From: G020353235 sp035528295
GTDB lineage: Bacteria > Chloroflexota > Dehalococcoidia > Dehalococcoidales > JAUYDJ01
Reading direction: 5' to 3'
Length of the DNA: 6,930 bases
NCBI GenBank assembly: GCA_035528295.1
Contig: DATKYY010000071.1
Location: forward strand, 1-6,930
Shown here: positions 4,893-6,930 of the stretch, in pieces
How the letters are laid out: each line of letters opens with the position of its first letter
Numbering within the stretch: the first letter of the stretch is position 1
Translations under genes and position numbers: made by a program
Notes under the pieces: model-generated
What the model was told of the DNA's origin: nothing
Databases searched by the model: none
Seen by the model: the letters and a program-made list of their open reading frames with translations, nothing else

Positions 4893-6353
4893 CTATCTCT
4901 TACGCCGCCACACCGTGCCCCTGGGAGTATCTTCAAGGGTGGTACCGGCTTCATCCAGTTTGACCCGAATCATATCGGCTTGTTGCCACTTTTTCTTATC
5001 CCGTAAGGCGCTTCGTGTTGCCGTAATGAGCTCCATCAGGGCTTCAACATCATCGGGAGTCTTTTCAACGGGTATCTCTTTCAAACCAGCAAGCTGGCGC
5101 CATTCATTAATTGAAATAAGTAACTCTCGTAATGGCTCAACATCAAGCGGGGGCAGTTCTCTTTCTTTCAGAGTTAAGCCCAGCACTTCGGCTAATTCTT
5201 TAAGTGCCCCACGGGCTTCTTTAGCCTCGTAGCCGGCTTCATCAGCCCGGTTAATCTCGCGGGCGAGGTCAAACAGGGTGGCTAAAGCCTGGGGGGTGCC
5301 GAAATCGTCATCCATAGCTTTAATAAACCTGTCGTGGTAGGTCTTAACGTTTATCTTCGCTTTTTTGGCACCGGTGGCGTAGCCGCCGTGGGCTGTCTGG
5401 CGCAGCCTCTCCGCACCGCTCTCGGCGGCTTCCAGAGCTTCGTCGGAGAAGGTGAGGGGGCTTTGGTAGTGGGAGCTTAACACGAAGATGCGGATGGCGT
5501 CGGCGCGGTACATCTCCAGGGCTTCCTGGATGGTAATCAGGTTGCCCAGGGACTTGCTCATTTTCTCCTCGCCGAGCTGGAGCAGCCCGTTGTGGAGCCA
5601 GTATTTAACAAAGGGCTTCTTGCCGGTGAAGCTCTCCGACTGGGCGATTTCGTTCTCGTGGTGGGGGAAAATCAGGTCCTGCCCGCCGCCGTGGATGTCA
5701 AGGGTCTCACCCAGGTATTTCAGCGACATGGCACTGCACTCAATATGCCAGCCCGGTCGGCCCTCACCCCAGGGGCTGGGCCAGGACGGCTCGCCCGGCT
5801 TGGCTGCCTTCCACAGGGCGAAGTCCATCGGGTGCTCCTTCTCTTCCCAGGCCTCGATTCTGGCCCCGGCCATCATTGACTTCAGGCTGCGGTGGGCCAG
5901 CTTGCCGTAGTCGTCCTTGCTCCTGACCCGAAAGTAGGCGCTGCCCTGTGCGGCGTAGGCATGCCCCTTATCAATCAAGCCCTGTATCACCTCAATGATT
6001 TTGGCAATCTCCTGGGTAGCCCGGGGGTAAATATCGGCCGGGGCGATATTGAGGTCAGCCATATCCGCAAAGTAGCCGCTGGCGTATTTCTCAGCCAGCT
6101 CACTGGCTGAAATACCGAGCTGGTTGGCCCGGCTGATAATCTTATCGTCAATATCGGTGATATTCTGCACATATTTTACCTTGTAGCCGCGAAACTGAAG
6201 GTAACGCCGGATGACATCAAAGACGATATAGCTCATGCCGTGGCCGATGTGAGAGTGGTCATAGGGGGTAATGCCGCAGACATACATCTTGACCTCATCG
6301 CCCTGGGGCAAAAACTCTTCTTTGCGGGCGGATAGGGTGTTATATACCTTCAT
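4893..6353 (-). CDS. cysS: Cysteinyl-tRNA synthetase
   Basis: CysRS is the class I synthetase that charges tRNA(Cys) with cysteine in the cytoplasm. With ATG at 6353 it has 486 residues, close to the E. coli enzyme. Signatures include YVCGITPYDHSHIGHGMSY with the HIGH motif at 35-38; NITDIDDKII at 64-73; the zinc ligands C26, C206 (WHIECSAMS), H231 and E235 (FPHHENE), which select cysteine; KMSKS at 264-268; and the C-terminal helical anticodon-binding region (FGTPQALATLFDLAREIN onwards). I chose ATG 6353 because GGGAG lies 5 nt upstream and the product starts MKVYNTLS, as usual for the family. A TTG at 6368 would add five residues. The start overlaps the end of ispF by 14 nt. The stretch encoding the C-terminal domain (about 4900-5340) is less GC-rich than the catalytic part. 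Identification is certain. Confidence 0.97.
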   Translation of the reverse strand: MKVYNTLSARKEEFLPQGDEVKMYVCGITPYDHSHIGHGMSYIVFDVIRRYLQFRGYKVKYVQNITDIDDKIISRANQLGISASELAEKYASGYFADMADLNIAPADIYPRATQEIAKIIEVIQGLIDKGHAYAAQGSAYFRVRSKDDYGKLAHRSLKSMMAGARIEAWEEKEHPMDFALWKAAKPGEPSWPSPWGEGRPGWHIECSAMSLKYLGETLDIHGGGQDLIFPHHENEIAQSESFTGKKPFVKYWLHNGLLQLGEEKMSKSLGNLITIQEALEMYRADAIRIFVLSSHYQSPLTFSDEALEAAESGAERLRQTAHGGYATGAKKAKINVKTYHDRFIKAMDDDFGTPQALATLFDLAREINRADEAGYEAKEARGALKELAEVLGLTLKERELPPLDVEPLRELLISINEWRQLAGLKEIPVEKTPDDVEALMELITATRSALRDKKKWQQADMIRVKLDEAGTTLEDTPRGTVWRRKR

Positions 6354-6828
6354 CCTGGCTCCCTTCAATCAGAACAACGGCCGCCACGGCAATTCCCTTC
6401 CCCTGACCGATAAAGCCCAGCTGCTTGGCGGTGGTCGCCTTCACGCTTAACTGGTTAATTTCAATGCCCAGCGTCTGGCTGAGCTTCTGCCTCATCTCTT
6501 CAATAAAGGGGCTGAGTCTGGGTTGCTCGGCGACGATAGTGGCATCAATATTGCCCACCCGCCAGCCCTTTGCGGTCAGTTTATCGCCTACCTGTTTCAG
6601 CAGGGTGAGGCTGGAGATATCCCGGTATTGCGGCTCGCCGGGGGGAAAGTGGCGGCCGATATCGCCCATGGCCGCCGCCCCCAGCAGGGCATCAATAACG
6701 GCGTGGGTGAGCACATCGCCGTCACTCCAGCCGCTGAGCCCCTTGCTGAAGGGTATCTCCACCCCGCCCAGCACCAGTTTCCGCCCCGATACCAGGGGGT
6801 GGACATCACTGCCGATGCCGATACGCAT
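6340..6828 (-). CDS. ispF: 2-C-methyl-D-erythritol 2,4-cyclodiphosphate synthase
   Basis: IspF converts CDP-methylerythritol 2-phosphate to the cyclodiphosphate with release of CMP, in the MEP isoprenoid pathway, and works as a cytoplasmic trimer. The 162-residue protein keeps the zinc ligands D8, H10 and H42 at the same numbers as in E. coli, within SDVH and SDGDVLTHAVIDALLGAA. It also keeps GDIG at 55-58, DATIVAEQPRL at 95-105 and ATT-xxx-LGF at 131-139. Several otherwise typical residues differ from E. coli: W34 for His, P63 for Asp, K135 for the metal-binding Glu, Q142 for Arg and K144 for Glu. ATG 6828 was chosen because AGAGG at 6836-6840 is 7 nt upstream. GTG 6834 would be too close to it. 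It overlaps ispD by 23 nt and cysS by 14 nt. It is probably functional, but worth an alignment. Confidence 0.94.
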   Translation of the reverse strand: MRIGIGSDVHPLVSGRKLVLGGVEIPFSKGLSGWSDGDVLTHAVIDALLGAAAMGDIGRHFPPGEPQYRDISSLTLLKQVGDKLTAKGWRVGNIDATIVAEQPRLSPFIEEMRQKLSQTLGIEINQLSVKATTAKQLGFIGQGKGIAVAAVVLIEGSQDEGI

Positions 6829-6930
6829 TTTCACGCCTCTGCCATAGAATTTCAGCTAAAGTCAGGTCATCGGGGGTGGTTATCTTTATATTATCATAAG
6901 CGCCCGGGTAGAGCTTGACCTTATAGCCCA
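6806..6930 (-). CDS. ispD: 2-C-methyl-D-erythritol 4-phosphate cytidylyltransferase, C-terminal end
   Basis: IspD transfers CMP from CTP to methylerythritol 4-phosphate, the third step of the MEP pathway. Only the last 40 residues are inside the window: the frame is open at the edge and ends with TGA at 6808-6806. The segment GAYDNIKITTPDDLTLAEIL (residues 9-28 of the visible part) matches the conserved IspD C-terminus, where NIKxTxPxDLxLAE is the recognisable pattern. The end runs 23 nt into ispF in another frame. The ispD-ispF order on the same strand is a common arrangement, sometimes as a fused gene; here they are separate but overlapping. The fragment is short, but motif and neighbour agree. 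Confidence 0.88.
   Translation of the reverse strand, partial: GYKVKLYPGAYDNIKITTPDDLTLAEILWQRRENAYRHRQ
6836..6840 (-). promoter_or_regulatory. Shine-Dalgarno site choosing the ispF start
   Basis: Read on the minus strand this is AGAGG, 7 nt before ATG 6828 and only 1 nt before GTG 6834. It therefore supports the ATG, whose product begins MRIGIGSDVH like other IspF proteins. It lies inside the ispD coding sequence. Confidence 0.6.

Noticed and set aside
4574..4963. 129-codon plus-strand frame across ybjQ, the membrane gene and the cysS end
   Set aside because: It crosses three minus-strand gene boundaries with good ribosome sites on the minus strand; composition looks like an antisense translation.
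5488..5910. 140-codon plus-strand frame inside cysS
   Set aside because: Opposite strand of a confidently identified gene in its catalytic core; no motif and no ribosome site of note.
6425..6918. Overlapping plus-strand frames opposite ispF and ispD
   Set aside because: Both are mirror frames of conserved MEP genes and run out of the ispF/ispD coding region without any domain.

Overview
The window is a compact bacterial chromosome segment with no mobile element, RNA gene or CRISPR array that I can see, and no gene-free stretch longer than 20 bases. It holds two converging gene trains. The content is anaerobe-like: GatCAB-type amidotransferase, menaquinone end steps, a cobalamin-binding radical SAM protein and the MEP isoprenoid pathway. 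Together with the protein sequence style and a moderately high GC content, this suggests an uncultured Chloroflexota, perhaps Dehalococcoidia. That placement is an inference from memory of similar proteins, not a computed result.

Plus strand, 1-4338: the C-terminal half of gatB, then secG, a MenA-like UbiA-family prenyltransferase, a UbiE/MenG methyltransferase, and a 569-residue B12-binding radical SAM protein of unknown function. Gaps are 1 nt, 12 nt, 11 nt (or a 4-nt overlap, depending on the menG start) and 8 nt, so this is very probably one transcription unit entering from outside the window. MenA attaches the prenyl tail to the quinone head group and MenG methylates the product. The radical SAM enzyme follows directly and could act in the same or a related lipid or quinone process.

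Minus strand, 6930-4349: the last 40 codons of ispD, then ispF, cysS, a 71-residue two-helix membrane protein and a 104-residue YbjQ/UPF0145 protein. IspD overlaps ispF by 23 nt, ispF overlaps cysS by 14 nt, and the membrane gene and ybjQ overlap by 4 nt (ATGA). IspD and IspF make the isoprenoid precursors from which the MenA prenyl donor is built.

The trains meet tail to tail with 10 bases between stop codons, at a small perfect inverted repeat. The points most worth a second look are the radical SAM gene linked to menA-menG, non-standard residues at several normally conserved IspF positions, an internal duplication in the small membrane protein visible in both protein and DNA, and GC shifts inside gatB and cysS.
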